From Oscillospiraceae bacterium (lineage in GTDB: Bacteria > Bacillota > Clostridia > Oscillospirales > Oscillospiraceae), in contig JAFOJR010000102.1 of the NCBI GenBank assembly GCA_017420125.1, forward strand, positions 1 through 14,015: a stretch of DNA of 14,015 bases. Reading direction: 5' to 3'. The notes beneath the pieces were generated by a model. It was not told the DNA's origin, searched no databases, and saw nothing but the letters and a program-made list of their open reading frames with translations. Position 1 is the stretch's first letter. Each line of letters opens with the position of its first letter. Below, in pieces: positions 13,363 through 14,015 of this stretch. A program made the translations under genes and the position numbers.

Positions 13363-13959
13363 TTATTTTGTCACGGCTTTTTGGATGGCAGCAAATTCCT
13401 CTGCGGCATTCCCTTCTCCCTGAGACGGCAGCGCCGAAATCAACGCCCCTTCCTCCATCTGGGCAATGAGGGTGCGGCAGGTTCGCAGCTGGCCGGATTC
13501 ATATGCCTTCACAATCTGCCAGAACAGATTCAGCGCCTCTGCCTGCTTCCGGGAGGCTTCCAACGCTTCTTTCGCCGCCTCTGATTCTTTGATCCGGTTC
13601 TCATACTCCTGCACCTGCAGTTCCAGATCATCTACTTTTTTGTCCAGTTCGATGTTCCGCTGTTGGAGCAGTTCAATATTTTCCATCGCGGAATTAGAGT
13701 TCCGCAGGCCCTCCAGCATCTGTGCCGTGTTTCGCTGCTGCATAAAATAGGCCAGCAACAGAAACAAAAACGCCACGGCAAACAAGATAAAAATATACAC
13801 GACAACGGATTTTTTTCGTTTGGTATTTCCCGCGGCATCTTTGTCCGCCACCGCGGAAACCGTTTTTGTCTCAGATTCCGTTTCCTGCTCCGGCAGGGAA
13901 TTCAGGGGGCTGGTTTCTTCCGTCTGCGTTTCCAGCTCCGGCTTTCTCTCTTCCTTCAT
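13363..13959 (-). CDS. Uncharacterised bitopic membrane protein with coiled coil
   Basis: A 198-residue protein not assigned to a named family. Residues 1-50 are acidic, low-complexity and rich in E, T and S, ending in the basic KRKK. Residues 51-72 (SVVVYIFILFAVAFLFLLLAYF) form one membrane helix, so the N-terminus is probably cytosolic and the rest outside. Residues about 75-145 are a predicted coiled coil (heptad-like LLQQRNIELDKKVDDLELQV). The C-terminal part (145-198) looks helical (LNLFWQIVKAYESGQ). This layout resembles division or cell-wall scaffold proteins such as FtsB/DivIC-like ones, but it is longer and no specific similarity is claimed. Start ATG 13959 has GGAGG 9 bases upstream and overlaps the previous stop by ATGA, indicating translational coupling. 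serS follows after 22 bases. Confidence 0.7.
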   Translation of the reverse strand: MKEERKPELETQTEETSPLNSLPEQETESETKTVSAVADKDAAGNTKRKKSVVVYIFILFAVAFLFLLLAYFMQQRNTAQMLEGLRNSNSAMENIELLQQRNIELDKKVDDLELQVQEYENRIKESEAAKEALEASRKQAEALNLFWQIVKAYESGQLRTCRTLIAQMEEGALISALPSQGEGNAAEEFAAIQKAVTK

Positions 13960-14015
13960 TCAGAAGTTCCTCCATATTTGATTTGTTCCAACGCGGCAAG
14001 CAATACCGCAAGATC
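13956..14015 (-). CDS. 3' end of an unidentified gene (truncated by the window edge)
   Basis: The last 19 residues (DLAVLLAALEQIKYGGTSE) of a minus-strand frame ending in TGA at 13956-13958. The stop overlaps the ATG of the membrane protein gene (ATGA), and the ribosome site of that gene lies inside this tail. That organisation supports a real coding end, but the sequence is too short to identify. Confidence 0.6.
   Translation of the reverse strand, partial: DLAVLLAALEQIKYGGTSE

Overview
The window looks like a chromosomal housekeeping region of a Gram-positive anaerobe of the Bacillota, class Clostridia, probably Oscillospirales/Ruminococcaceae-like. This is inferred from the fused FeoA-FeoB transporter with a tiny FeoB-associated Cys-rich protein, a C_GCAxxG_C_C protein, a HisRS with clostridial-type cysteine pairs, the hisS-aspS pair, serS followed by rsmG, and MinD followed by a methylglyoxal-synthase-like gene. 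Shine-Dalgarno sites of the AGGAGG type are strong, and several genes appear to start at TTG or GTG. No tRNA, rRNA, CRISPR array, insertion sequence or phage gene was seen.

Layout. Positions 1-2846, minus strand: a ferrous-iron uptake unit (feoA-feoB fusion, then the 54-aa Cys-rich membrane protein, then a terminator). Positions 2847-3341, minus: a C_GCAxxG_C_C putative redox protein just upstream of feo. Positions 3342-3598: a divergent intergenic region with a good sigma-A promoter facing right. Positions 3599-5613, plus: an NAD-salvage pair, a nicotinamidase-like cysteine hydrolase then nicotinate phosphoribosyltransferase (pncB), closed by a strong terminator. Positions 5797-9559, minus, transcribed in the order hisS, aspS, flavodoxin-fold oxidoreductase: aspS carries an in-frame TAA at codon 374 with its frame otherwise intact. 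Positions 9560-9888: about 330 bases without a convincing gene but full of hairpins. Positions 9889-11117, minus: a MinD-family ATPase followed by a methylglyoxal-synthase-like protein that lacks residues considered catalytic in that family. This unit has its own near-consensus promoter at 11211-11239. Positions 11316-14015, minus: the 3' end of an unidentified gene, a bitopic membrane/coiled-coil protein, serS and rsmG, closely packed and probably one operon.

How the genes work together: the feo genes import Fe(II). The hydrolase/PncB pair would turn nicotinamide into nicotinate mononucleotide for NAD. The three aminoacyl-tRNA synthetases and RsmG serve translation. The MinD-like/MGS-like pair is a conserved neighbour arrangement in Clostridia, but here has no MinC or MinE in view. 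I found no clear new multi-gene system. The most unusual observations are the interrupted aspS, the MGS-like protein with altered active-site residues, and the structured leader before hisS.
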